From CAVVAH01 sp963746175 (GTDB taxonomy: Bacteria; Actinomycetota; Actinomycetes; JACCUZ01), in assembly GCA_963746175.1 (NCBI GenBank), contig CAVVAH010000004.1:682001-746000 (forward strand): 64,000 nucleotides of DNA. The letters run 5' to 3'. Below are positions 48,975 through 57,583 of the stretch, one piece after another. Both the position numbers and the translations under genes were made by a program. Numbering within the stretch: position 1 is the stretch's first letter; each line of letters starts with the position of its first letter. Below the pieces are notes generated by a model. It was given only the letters and a program-made list of their open reading frames with translations. It did not search any database and was not told where the DNA came from.

Positions 48975-49235
48975 ATGACCGCCAGCACGACTGAGCCCAG
49001 AGTCGCCCGAGACGAGGTCGTCGACTGGACCGACATGGGCCGCGAGATGTGGTCGTTCCTCACCGGCCGCGAGGCAGCGATCAACTACCGGTTCATCGAC
49101 ATGGCCGTCGAGGTGCCACGCGACACCGGTCCCGCGGCTCCTCGCGCGACCTGGAAGCTCAACGGCACGCTGCAGATCACCACGAGGGACAACGCGAGCG
49201 CGACCGACAACGGCGTCCGGGCCGATGCCCACTGA
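48975..49235 (+). CDS. Hypothetical protein, N-terminal part of the FHA-associated gene
   Basis: 86 residues, ATG after GAAGGAG. Contains DWTDMGREMWSFLTGREA, INYRFIDMAVEVPRDTGP and ATWKLNGTLQITTRD, beta-rich and cytosolic. It overlaps the next frame by 11 bases, and that frame begins with a similar beta-rich segment (DLTVDADLRFSVDIPGS). The two may be one gene of about 370 codons split by a single-base indel near 49200-49225, or two coupled genes. No family is recognised for this part. Confidence 0.6.
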   Translation: MTASTTEPRVARDEVVDWTDMGREMWSFLTGREAAINYRFIDMAVEVPRDTGPAAPRATWKLNGTLQITTRDNASATDNGVRADAH

Positions 49236-50106
49236 TCTGACCGTCGATGCCGACCTGCGGTTCTCGGTCGACATCCCCGGTTCGCGCACCGTGACGGGGT
49301 CCCTGACCGGTTCGGGCAAGACGCTGGAGCTGCGGGTCAGCGACCCGTCCCTCTTCGCCGGGCGGGCTGACTCCGGCGCCATCAGAGGGCTGGCGCAGGC
49401 GCTCGCCGCCGGGGGACTGTCGGTCAACGTGGTCTCGTCGTCCGGACCCGTGGTCACCTTGGGCGCGCCGCGAACGTCCTGGCTGCAGCGACGGGTGACG
49501 GGCTCACGGCACATCCGCATCGAGCGAGGGGCTGGGCTCCGGACCCTGGCTCGCGGCCGCGGCCGGTCCCCGCGCGGAGGCGCACTCCCGGCATCCGGTC
49601 TCACTCCGCCGCCGACCCTCACCCCGATCGCGCCGACCATGGCGGGGCGAACCGGTCGCCGGGTGACCACGACCCATGACCCGGACCGGGGCGGGGACCC
49701 GCGGCTCATCCTGCCGCTGGGCGCCTACCCGAGGGAAGGCGATCGCCCCACGGTGTTCCCGCTGCGCGACGGCGTGACCACCATCGGCTCAGGAGCCGAC
49801 TGCGACATCCGGTTGGCCGGACTCGAACCGCTGCACGCCGAGATCCGGCACGACGACGAGGACGAGTTCGTGCTCACCCGGGTCGGCAGCACCGCAGAGA
49901 CCCGGGTCCACGGCGCTCCGGTACACAGCGCCATCCTGCGCACGGGTTCCGGGATCGACCTCGGTGAGAGGCACCTGACGTTCTTCCGCGAGGAGTACGC
50001 CGACCACGGCCGGCCGTACGGAGGTCGGGTCGGTGGCGAGTTCGCCCAGCAGCGGCCCCAGCCCAGTCGCGCAGCGATCCAGCGCCACGTCGAGGGACCG
50101 CGATGA
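49225..50106 (+). CDS. FHA-domain protein
   Basis: 293 residues. The first ~95 residues are beta-rich and of unknown family; a basic, Pro-rich linker follows (about 100-165); an FHA domain occupies about 175-275 with GVTTIGSGADCDIRLAGLEPLHAEIRH split over strands, containing the G-S and H-A-x-I phosphothreonine-binding positions. No kinase is adjacent. It probably reads a Thr-phosphorylated partner. The TGA overlaps the next gene by four bases (ATGA). Confidence 0.78.
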   Translation: MPTDLTVDADLRFSVDIPGSRTVTGSLTGSGKTLELRVSDPSLFAGRADSGAIRGLAQALAAGGLSVNVVSSSGPVVTLGAPRTSWLQRRVTGSRHIRIERGAGLRTLARGRGRSPRGGALPASGLTPPPTLTPIAPTMAGRTGRRVTTTHDPDRGGDPRLILPLGAYPREGDRPTVFPLRDGVTTIGSGADCDIRLAGLEPLHAEIRHDDEDEFVLTRVGSTAETRVHGAPVHSAILRTGSGIDLGERHLTFFREEYADHGRPYGGRVGGEFAQQRPQPSRAAIQRHVEGPR

Positions 50107-51011
50107 CCTCGACCGGACCCGTCCTGGTCGCCGGAGCCTCCGGCTTCGTCGGACGACGTCTCTGTCCAGCACTGACGGCGGCCGGCCACCAGGTACGGGC
50201 CATGACCCGGCACCCGGACGGCTACCAGGGCGACGGCGACGCCGTGTACGGCGACGTGCACGAGGATGCCACGCTGTCCAGCGCCCTCGATGGCTGTCGA
50301 GCGGCGTACTACCTGGTGCACTCGCTGGACTCCAAGGACTTCGAACGCCTGGACGCGGAGGCCGCAAGGGCGTTCGGCAATGCCGCAGCCGAGGCGGGAG
50401 TCGAGCAGATCATCTATCTCGGCGGGCTGGGCAGCGAGACCGACACCTTGTCCTCGCACCTGCGCAGCCGACGCGAGGTCGAAGGCCTTCTCGGCAGCGG
50501 CGGGGTGCCGGTCACGGTGCTGAGAGCCGGCATCATCGTGGGCAGCGGAGGCATCTCCTGGGAGATGACCCGTCAGCTGGTCGATCACCTTCCCGCGATG
50601 GTCACGCCGCGCTGGGTGCGCACCAAGACCCAGCCGATCGCCGTGGCTGACGTCGTCCGCTACCTGGTCGGGGTGCTGGACGAGCCTCGGTCCATGGGAC
50701 AGGTCTTCGAGATCGGCGGCCCGGACACGATGCAGTACGTGACGATGCTGCGCCGGGTGGCCGCGATCAAGAACCGGCCGTTGTTCGTCGTGCCGGTCCC
50801 GCTGCTCAGCCCCGGCCTGTCGTCACGCTGGCTCGCCCTGGTCACCGACGTCGACACACAGACCGGCCGGTCGCTCATCGACTCCATGGCCAACGAGGTG
50901 GTGGTCACCGACGACAGCATCCGGGCCATCGTCGACTTCGAGCCGATGAAGTACGACGCTGCCGTGCGCATCGCGCTGCGCGAGCACGAGAAGCAGAAGC
51001 AGACCGGATGA
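50103..51011 (+). CDS. NAD(P)-binding, NmrA/atypical-SDR family protein
   Basis: 302 residues. An N-terminal Rossmann fold with VLVAGASGFVGRRL (nucleotide-binding glycines at about 10-16), then AYYLVHSLDS and IIYLGGLG, HLRSRREVEGLL and VLRAGIIVG, as in atypical SDRs related to NmrA and the epimerase family. The catalytic Tyr-x3-Lys is replaced, so it may act as a redox sensor or reductase. It is in the middle of the operon with four-base overlaps on both sides. Confidence 0.88.
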   Translation: MTSTGPVLVAGASGFVGRRLCPALTAAGHQVRAMTRHPDGYQGDGDAVYGDVHEDATLSSALDGCRAAYYLVHSLDSKDFERLDAEAARAFGNAAAEAGVEQIIYLGGLGSETDTLSSHLRSRREVEGLLGSGGVPVTVLRAGIIVGSGGISWEMTRQLVDHLPAMVTPRWVRTKTQPIAVADVVRYLVGVLDEPRSMGQVFEIGGPDTMQYVTMLRRVAAIKNRPLFVVPVPLLSPGLSSRWLALVTDVDTQTGRSLIDSMANEVVVTDDSIRAIVDFEPMKYDAAVRIALREHEKQKQTG

Positions 51012-51775
51012 CTTCGCGCGGCAGGACATCCGGGTGGTCGGGGGCGCGTCATCACGTCACGTCCCGGCTGCCGATGTCGATCAGGCACATCGCCTCGGTC
51101 GTGCCCGTCGAGCCCGCTGCCGTCGTACGCCGTCGTCGACGCGTGGTAGCCGGGGTCTCGCTGCTGGGCACCGGCCTGCTCAGCGTGTCGTTCGCGACGC
51201 AGCCCGACTCCAAGAAGTTCTACGGGTTCACCGCCGCGGTCGCGGCTACCTGGACGCTGGGCGGCATATTGTCCGGGCCGCTGCACCTGGGCTGGATCCA
51301 GAGCCGCGACCGGCGCCTCCGCCGGCCGATCATCACACCGGTCGCGACGGGAGTGGCAGCGTTCGGCTGCTTCTACGCTTGTGCTCTGGTCGCGCGGCAC
51401 ATCCCCGTCCTCGACCGGGCGATCGGGAACGTTCTGGTGTTCGCCGACGAGGGCCGCACCCCCATGGTGGTGGCCACGACACTGGCCAACGGGCTGGGTG
51501 AGGAGATCTTCTTCCGCGGCGCCTTCTATGCGGCGTTGGACGACGACCAGGCCGCCGTGGTCTCGACTGCCGTCTACACCTTGGTGACCGCGGCGACTCG
51601 CAACCCGGCCCTGATGCTGGCGGCCGGGGCGATGGGCACGTTGTTCAGCCTGCAACGCCGTGCGACCGGAGGTCTGCAGGCTCCGGTCCTGACGCACCTG
51701 ACGTGGTCGACCCTGATGGTGTACTGCCTGCCGCCGCTGTTCCGCCGCGCACACCCTCCGACGCGGCACGGGTGA
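51008..51775 (+). CDS. CPBP family intramembrane metalloprotease
   Basis: 255 residues. About six membrane segments; the Abi/CPBP motif 1 GLGEEIFFRGAFYAAL (EExxxR) and a later motif LTHLTWSTLMVY (conserved His) are intact. The role is prenyl-protein or intramembrane proteolysis in the family, substrate unknown. Start ATG at 51008 overlaps the previous stop by four bases; an alternative in-frame ATG lies about 22 codons in. Last gene of the MerR-linked operon. Confidence 0.88.
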   Translation: MTSRGRTSGWSGARHHVTSRLPMSIRHIASVVPVEPAAVVRRRRRVVAGVSLLGTGLLSVSFATQPDSKKFYGFTAAVAATWTLGGILSGPLHLGWIQSRDRRLRRPIITPVATGVAAFGCFYACALVARHIPVLDRAIGNVLVFADEGRTPMVVATTLANGLGEEIFFRGAFYAALDDDQAAVVSTAVYTLVTAATRNPALMLAAGAMGTLFSLQRRATGGLQAPVLTHLTWSTLMVYCLPPLFRRAHPPTRHG

Positions 51776-51852
51776 CCGCCGCCGGCGACGCGCTGCTCGC
51801 GCCTGTGGTCCCCGGCGGCCGATGACCGCCGGCGCCGCGTGGGTCGCGACGG

Positions 51853-53028
51853 TCAGCTCAACGCGGAGCCCTTGACCCACTTGGTCCACGGGACGTTCCA
51901 GACGCCGCCGAGTCCGTTCCACGACTCCGTCGACCGGCCGGTGCCGGTGGTGACGACCGGGTCGCCCTCGCGGACGTGGTCGAAGAGCCAGTGCGCGTCG
52001 GAGAGCGTGAGGTTCGTGCAGCCGTGCGACATGTTGGCGACGCCGACGTAGTGGTTCCACGGCGCCCCGTGCAGGAACTCGCCGGAGGCGGTGATGCGCA
52101 TGGCGTACGGCACGTCGAGGTCGTAGGCCTCGTCGCCGGTGATGCCGACCGTGGTGGAGCGCATCCGGTAGCTCTCGTGGGTGTCCATGATGACCTTGAC
52201 CCCGGACCGGGTGGGGAAGCCGGGCTTGCCCAGCGACACCCCGAAGGTGCGCACCTTCACGCCGTCCTTGCGCAGCACCAGCCGGTGCTTGGCGTTCGAC
52301 ACCCGCATGACGAACGTGCGGCCGATCCGGAAGCCGGCGTCGGAGCTCTTCATGCCCCACAGCCCCGGGCCGGCGTGCACCTTGCGCAGGTCGGCAGCGA
52401 CCGACACCCGGGTGTACCCGGGCCAGAACCGCTGCGGCCGGAACTGGATCGTCCGCGACGAGGTCCACGACCACGAGGCCGGGCCGACGTCCCGCGAGGT
52501 GGTGACGTGCAGCGCCGCCTCGACGTCGGCCTTGCGCCGTACGTCGTGGTTGAACGTCACGACCAACGGCCGGCCGGCGCCGACCGTGCGGCCGTTCGGG
52601 CTGACGGTGGCGCGCAGGACCCTGCCCGGCGCACCCGTGCGCACCGTTTCGTGCAGGACCGTCTGCTGGCCGTCGGGGGCGACGGCGGTCGCGTCCAGGA
52701 CGTACGTGGTGCGCGGCACGAGGGTGCCGGTGCTCGCCCACGCGGTCGGCTGCACCGTGCCGCGGACCTGCCGGCCGTCGGGGCGGGTGAGGGTGGCGGA
52801 GGTCAGCGTGCCGCCGGTGACGGCGACCTCGACCGGCTTGCCGGGCTTCCACGCGGTGGCCCCGGCGGCGGCGCTCTTGATCGTCGGTGCGGTGCCGACC
52901 ACGGTCGCGGTGGGTGCGGCGGTCGCCCGGTCGGCGGCGTTCGCGCCGTCCAGCGTCCCGGCGGTCCCGGCGACAGCCAGGAGGAGGGACGCCGACAGCA
53001 GCGGCGTGAGGGATCGGCGAGCGAGCAC
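51853..53028 (-). CDS. L,D-transpeptidase with N-terminal Ig-like domains
   Basis: 391 residues. Signal peptide (about 1-35), two Ig-like domains (about 60-260: WKPGKPVEVAVTGG, VVTFNHDVRRKADVEAAL and GYTRVSVAADLRKVHAG) and the YkuD transpeptidase domain (about 265-385) with the catalytic motif SHGCTNL. These enzymes form 3-3 peptidoglycan cross-links or anchor surface proteins, as in mycobacterial LdtMt2. No lipobox Cys is seen at the signal end. GTG at 53028 follows GGAG; a longer frame starts at 53145 but would put the signal sequence inside the protein. Confidence 0.9.
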   Translation of the reverse strand: MLARRSLTPLLSASLLLAVAGTAGTLDGANAADRATAAPTATVVGTAPTIKSAAAGATAWKPGKPVEVAVTGGTLTSATLTRPDGRQVRGTVQPTAWASTGTLVPRTTYVLDATAVAPDGQQTVLHETVRTGAPGRVLRATVSPNGRTVGAGRPLVVTFNHDVRRKADVEAALHVTTSRDVGPASWSWTSSRTIQFRPQRFWPGYTRVSVAADLRKVHAGPGLWGMKSSDAGFRIGRTFVMRVSNAKHRLVLRKDGVKVRTFGVSLGKPGFPTRSGVKVIMDTHESYRMRSTTVGITGDEAYDLDVPYAMRITASGEFLHGAPWNHYVGVANMSHGCTNLTLSDAHWLFDHVREGDPVVTTGTGRSTESWNGLGGVWNVPWTKWVKGSALS

Positions 53029-53178
53029 TTCAGGAACTCCGGACGTTGCGGGGCGGTCGGGCGAGCGGCAGCGGCGCAAGGCCGGGACGCCATTGTGCCT
53101 CACGATCATCTCGCCGACCGGAACGAGACACGGCCCGCGTTCCACGCCGGCGGCCGCGTACGCGTGCCGACGCGTGCG

Positions 53179-54651
53179 TCAGCCCTGCAGCTCGCGGGCG
53201 GCGAGCGCCAGCCGGAGGGCGGTCTGCCGGCGCGGGTCGTCGAGATCGCCGAGCAGCGCCGTGATGCGGGCCAGCCGCTGGTGCACGGACTGGCGGCGCA
53301 GGTGCAGGGCGCGCGCGGTGGCCGCCTTCGAGCAGCCGCTGTCGAGGTAGGCAGCCAGGGTGTGCAGCAGCGTGTCGCCCCGCGGTGCGGCCAGCAGCGG
53401 GCCGAGCTGCTCGTCGACCAGGTCGTGCAGCTGAACCGGGTCGTCGACGCCGGCCAGCAGCCGCTCGACGGTCAGCTGCTCGGCGAGCAGCGGCCGGTCC
53501 CGCGCCGGCCCGCCGTCGAGCAGCAGGGCCTGCCGGGCCGCCCGCAGGCTGCGACCGGCCGCGGCGGCCGGCGCGACCGGGCCGAGCGCGGACCGGCCGC
53601 CCGGCGCGGACCTCAGCGCTGACCGCACCCGATCCAGCACGGGTGCGGCGTCCCCGGCCGGAAGCGCCAGCAGGCCGTACGCCGTGCCGTCGACCTCGGT
53701 CGCGAGCAGCGGGACGTCCGCCGCGCGGGCCACCTCGTGCGCGATCGCCAGCGCGCCCGTACTGCCGGCGGCCACGGCCAGACCGGCCCACCGGGCGTCC
53801 GGGCTGACACGGGAGGCCGCGGCGTGCGTCTCCAGCACACCCGGGTCCGTCGGCGCCCCGGTGAGCATCGCGGTCAGCAGGTCGCGCCGGTCCCGGCCGA
53901 GCAGCAGCGGCTGCTGCCGGCTGCGCAGGATCTCGAGGGCGAACATCTCCGGTGCCCGGTCCACGGCCGCCTGCAGCAGCTCGGGCGCCGAGTCGCCGGC
54001 GCCCACGGCCAGCTCGCCCAGCAGGATCCCGTCGGCCATGACCGGCGCCGTCGCGCCGGGTGCCCTCAGTACGGCCGCCGCGTCGTCCGCGGCGGCGGCC
54101 AGCTGGGCCCCGGCCGCGTCGGTGAGCACGACCGGCCGGCCCAGCAGCCGGGCCAGCGTCCGGGTCAGCGCGTCCAGCCCGCCGCGCTCGGCCAGCACCC
54201 GGGACAGTGCCCGGCCGACCTCGTCGGCGTGCTGCAGCCGGCCCACCGAGCTGTCCAGGATGGCGCTGTTGACCTGCTCGGTCACCTCGACGAACGGGTA
54301 GACCTCGCGGAGCACGACGAACGGCAGCCCCAGCCGGCGCGCCTCGTCCACCATCTCGGCGGGCACCTCGGCGAAGCTGTCGGACAGCTCCAGGGCCAGC
54401 CCTGCGATGCCCTTCTCGGTCAGCGCCCGGACGTAGCCCCGGCGCTGCTCCGGGGTGCACGGCTCGAGCCCGAGACCGGTGGTGAGCAGCAGCTCACCAC
54501 CGCGCAGCAGCCGCGCGATGTCGTAGATCTCGCTGCTGTGCACCCACCGGACGGTGCGGGTGGCCGGGTCGCCGGCGACCAGCAGCGGCCGGGAGTGCTG
54601 CAGCGCGGGGTGCTCCAGCACTGCCGCCAGGCTCAGCGCCACCGGCAGCAC
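53179..54651 (-). CDS. PucR family transcriptional regulator
   Basis: 490 residues. N-terminal PucR sensory domain (about 8-130: LLVAGDPATRTVRWVHSSE, LLTTGLGL), a GAF-like/GGDEF-like middle and a C-terminal PucR-type helix-turn-helix (about 425-485: LHTLAAYLDSGCSKAATARAL, LHLRRQSVHQRLARI). Regulators of this type control purine and related nitrogen catabolism. It is divergent from the permease-deaminase-deacetylase-ureohydrolase operon, its expected target. GTG at 54651. Confidence 0.92.
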   Translation of the reverse strand: MLPVALSLAAVLEHPALQHSRPLLVAGDPATRTVRWVHSSEIYDIARLLRGGELLLTTGLGLEPCTPEQRRGYVRALTEKGIAGLALELSDSFAEVPAEMVDEARRLGLPFVVLREVYPFVEVTEQVNSAILDSSVGRLQHADEVGRALSRVLAERGGLDALTRTLARLLGRPVVLTDAAGAQLAAAADDAAAVLRAPGATAPVMADGILLGELAVGAGDSAPELLQAAVDRAPEMFALEILRSRQQPLLLGRDRRDLLTAMLTGAPTDPGVLETHAAASRVSPDARWAGLAVAAGSTGALAIAHEVARAADVPLLATEVDGTAYGLLALPAGDAAPVLDRVRSALRSAPGGRSALGPVAPAAAAGRSLRAARQALLLDGGPARDRPLLAEQLTVERLLAGVDDPVQLHDLVDEQLGPLLAAPRGDTLLHTLAAYLDSGCSKAATARALHLRRQSVHQRLARITALLGDLDDPRRQTALRLALAARELQG

Positions 54652-54673
54652 CTCCTACGGGCCGGCCCGGAGC

Positions 54674-54698
54674 GGACACTGTGTCCCCCACCGTGGGG
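54674..54698. promoter_or_regulatory. Two adjoining 13-bp palindromes in the PucR/permease divergent promoter
   Basis: GGACACTGTGTCC (54674-54686) and CCCCACCGTGGGG (54686-54698) are both perfect palindromes with a one-base centre and share base 54686. They lie 23 bases from the pucR start and 97 bases from the permease start. Either may be the PucR operator; the first is the more typical. Confidence 0.6.
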
Positions 54699-54794
54699 AG
54701 TATTGCGGTCAGGGCGTCCGTTGCGCAGCAGGTTCGCGCACGGGAGGCTGCGGGCGGCTTCCCCACCGCGCGAGCCGCTCCCTTGGAGGTCCCT

Positions 54795-56237
54795 GTGGCC
54801 ACGACCGCCTCATCCCGCGACGAGCTCGCCCCGGACTGGCACGGCGAGAACACCCTCGCCCCGGTGCCCGACGAGTTCCGCTCGTCCACCGCCGCCTACC
54901 AGTTCTGGATCTGGGCCGGCGCCAACATCGCCCCGATCAACTGGGTGCTCGGAGCGCTGGGCATCGTCCTCGGGCTCTCGCTCGCCGACACGATCCTCGT
55001 GCTGGTGATCGGCAACCTCATCGGCATGGCGGTCTTCGGCTTCTTCGTGCTGATGGGCCAGCGCACCGGCGTGAGCCAGATGGTGCTCAGCCGCAGCGCG
55101 TTCGGCCGCCGCGGCGCCTACCTGCCGACCGCCTTCCAGTTCGTCATCGCCACCGGCTGGATCGCCATCAACACGTGGATCGTGCTCGACCTGGTCACCA
55201 GCCTGTTCGACGAGATCGGCATCGGCGGCGGCCGCGGCCTCAAGATCGTCACCGTTCTGGTCATCATGGCGCTGCAGGTCCTGATCGCCGCCTACGGCTT
55301 CCGTGCCATCGCCGCGTTCGAGAAGTACACGGTGCCGGTGACCCTGGCCGTGCTGGCGGTCATGACCGTCGTCGCGTGGACCAAGGTCGACGTCGACTGG
55401 GGCTACGCCGGCAGCGGCCTCACCGGCACCGACCGGATCAGCGCCATGAGCACGATCATGACCGCGATCGGCATCGGCTGGGGCATCTCCTGGTTCGCCT
55501 ACGCCTCGGACTACTCGCGCTTCGTGCCGCGGGACATGCCCGCGCGGAAGCTGTACGCCGCCAGCACCCTCGGCCAGTTCATCCCGGTGATCTGGCTCGG
55601 CGTCCTCGGCGCGACCCTCGCCACGGTCAGCCAGGAGGTCGACCCCGGCCAGCTCATCGTCGACTCGTTCGGCGCGCTGGCCGTCCCGGTGCTGCTGCTG
55701 GTGATCCACGGCCCGATCGCCACCAACATCCTCAACGTCTACAGCGCGTCGGTGTGCGCACAGACCCTCGACATCAAGGTCGACCGCAAGGTCGTCGCCT
55801 ACGTCGTCGGCAGCCTGGCCACCGTGTTCACCGTGTGGCTGGTCTTCCAGGACGACTTCGCGTCCTCGCTCGACGGCTGGCTGGCCAGCATGGTGACCTG
55901 GGTCGCGCCGTGGGGCGCGGTGATGCTGGTCCACTACTACTGGGTCACCCGCCAGCGCATCGACGTACCCGCCCTGTTCGAGCCACCCGGCACCAGCCGG
56001 CTCGAGGACGTCAAGTGGGACGCGGTCATCGCGTTCGTCGTCGGGATCTTCGCCACCTGGTTCTTCGAGTTCGGCATCCCCAGCGCCCTGCAGGGCCCCG
56101 GAGCGAAGGCGATGGGCAACACCGACCTGTCCTGGCTCGCGGGTTCGCTCGCGGCCGGCATCATCTACGCCGCGCTGGCGGCCCGCCGGCGCACCTCGGC
56201 GGTCGCTGCCGCGACCACCACCGGCACGAGGGTGTGA
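54795..56237 (+). CDS. NCS1 family cytosine/purine permease
   Basis: 480 residues with about 12 membrane segments. NCS1 features: FWIWAGANIAPINWVLGALG in segment 1, RSAFGRRGAYLPTAFQFVIA in segment 3 region, GWGISWFAYASDYSRFVP in the substrate-binding unwound segment. GTG at 54795 has TTGGAGG upstream and a normal N-terminus (DELAPDWHGENTLAPVPDEF). It would import a nucleobase, allantoin or a related heterocycle with a cation. The stop overlaps the next start (GTGA), so the downstream deaminase is translationally coupled. Confidence 0.92.
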   Translation: MATTASSRDELAPDWHGENTLAPVPDEFRSSTAAYQFWIWAGANIAPINWVLGALGIVLGLSLADTILVLVIGNLIGMAVFGFFVLMGQRTGVSQMVLSRSAFGRRGAYLPTAFQFVIATGWIAINTWIVLDLVTSLFDEIGIGGGRGLKIVTVLVIMALQVLIAAYGFRAIAAFEKYTVPVTLAVLAVMTVVAWTKVDVDWGYAGSGLTGTDRISAMSTIMTAIGIGWGISWFAYASDYSRFVPRDMPARKLYAASTLGQFIPVIWLGVLGATLATVSQEVDPGQLIVDSFGALAVPVLLLVIHGPIATNILNVYSASVCAQTLDIKVDRKVVAYVVGSLATVFTVWLVFQDDFASSLDGWLASMVTWVAPWGAVMLVHYYWVTRQRIDVPALFEPPGTSRLEDVKWDAVIAFVVGIFATWFFEFGIPSALQGPGAKAMGNTDLSWLAGSLAAGIIYAALAARRRTSAVAAATTTGTRV

Positions 56238-57583
56238 CCCAGCTCCGGGTCCGGCGCGCGCGCCTGCTCGACGACGGGGACCTCGTCGACGTCGTCGTCG
56301 ACGGGGGCGTCGTCACGTCGGTCGAGCCGCACTCGACCGACGCCCCCGACCGGGTGGCCGATGTCGAGATCGACGCCGCGGGGGGGCTGGTGCGGCCGCC
56401 GTTCGTCGAGCCGCACATCCACCTCGACGCGACCCTGACCGCCGGCCAGCCGCGGTGGAACCGGTCCGGCACGCTGTGGGAGGGCATCGCGGTCTGGTCC
56501 GAGCGCAAGCCCGACGTCACCCGCGAGGACGTCCTCGACCGCGCCGAACAAGTACTGCGGTGGCAGGCCGCGCAGGGCGTGCTCTTCGTCCGCAGCCACT
56601 GCGACGTGACCGATCCGGAGCTCACCGCCCTCGACGCCTTGCTCGAGCTGCGGGACCGGGTCCGCGACGTGGTCGGCCTGCAGGTGGTGGCGTTCCCGCA
56701 GGAGGGCATCGTCTCGTTCCCCCACGGGGCCGAGCTGCTCGAGGAGGCGGTACGCCGGGGCGCGGACGTCGTCGGTGCCATCCCGCACTTCGAGGACACC
56801 CGGGAGGACGGCGTCCGGTCGCTGGAGATCGCGGTCGACATCGCCCAGCGCTACGACCGGCCGGTGGACGCGCACTGCGACGAGATCGACGACGACCAGT
56901 CCCGGTTCGTCGAGGTGCTCGCCACCCTGGCGCTGCGCACCGGTCTCGGCGAGCGGGTCACGGCCAGCCACACCACCGCGATGGGCAGCTACACCGGCGC
57001 GTACGCCTACAAGCTGGAGCGGCTGCTGAGCCGGGCCGGCATCAACCTGGTGAGCAACCCGATGGTCAACCTCGCGCTGCAGGGGCGGTTCGACGACTAC
57101 CCGAAGCGCCGCGGGCTCACCCGGGTCAAGGAGATGCTCGCCGCCGGCGTCAACGTCGCCTTCGGCAGCGACGACGTGATGGACCCGTGGTTCCCGCTGG
57201 GCACCGGCAGCCCGATGCTGCTCGCCCACACCGGTGTCGTCGCCGCCCAGCTCACCGGGCAGGACGAGATCGCGGAGACGGTCGAGATGGTCTCCAGCCG
57301 GGCAGCGCGAGTGCTCGGTCTCGGCACCGGCTACGGCCTGTCGCCCGGCCGCCCCGGCGACCTGGTCGTGCTGCCCGCGTCCTCGCGCGTCGATGCCGTA
57401 CGGCGGCAGGTGACACCGCGCTGGGTGGTCGCCCGCGGCGAGGTCGTCGCCGAGCGGCCACCGGCTCCGGTCGCGGTCCGCTGGCTGGGCGCGCAGCACC
57501 AGGTCGACTTCGTCCGGGACGCCGACCTGGGCAGCGCCGGCTGGCGCGACGCCACCATCGCGCGGGACGGTGGTGCCGGATGA
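56234..57583 (+). CDS. Cytosine-deaminase-like amidohydrolase
   Basis: 449 residues of the metal-dependent amidohydrolase superfamily, CodA-like branch. Metal ligands and active-site motifs in order: PPFVEPHIHLDATL (HxH), VRSHCDVTD, AIPHFEDT, VDAHCDE, SHTTAM, NPMVNLALQGRF and FGSDDVMDPWFPLG (metal Asp). The last motif and the N-P-x-x-N segment are typical of CodA and of related creatinine or isoguanine deaminases, so the substrate is not fixed by sequence. GTG at 56234 overlaps the permease stop. Confidence 0.9.
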   Translation: MTQLRVRRARLLDDGDLVDVVVDGGVVTSVEPHSTDAPDRVADVEIDAAGGLVRPPFVEPHIHLDATLTAGQPRWNRSGTLWEGIAVWSERKPDVTREDVLDRAEQVLRWQAAQGVLFVRSHCDVTDPELTALDALLELRDRVRDVVGLQVVAFPQEGIVSFPHGAELLEEAVRRGADVVGAIPHFEDTREDGVRSLEIAVDIAQRYDRPVDAHCDEIDDDQSRFVEVLATLALRTGLGERVTASHTTAMGSYTGAYAYKLERLLSRAGINLVSNPMVNLALQGRFDDYPKRRGLTRVKEMLAAGVNVAFGSDDVMDPWFPLGTGSPMLLAHTGVVAAQLTGQDEIAETVEMVSSRAARVLGLGTGYGLSPGRPGDLVVLPASSRVDAVRRQVTPRWVVARGEVVAERPPAPVAVRWLGAQHQVDFVRDADLGSAGWRDATIARDGGAG

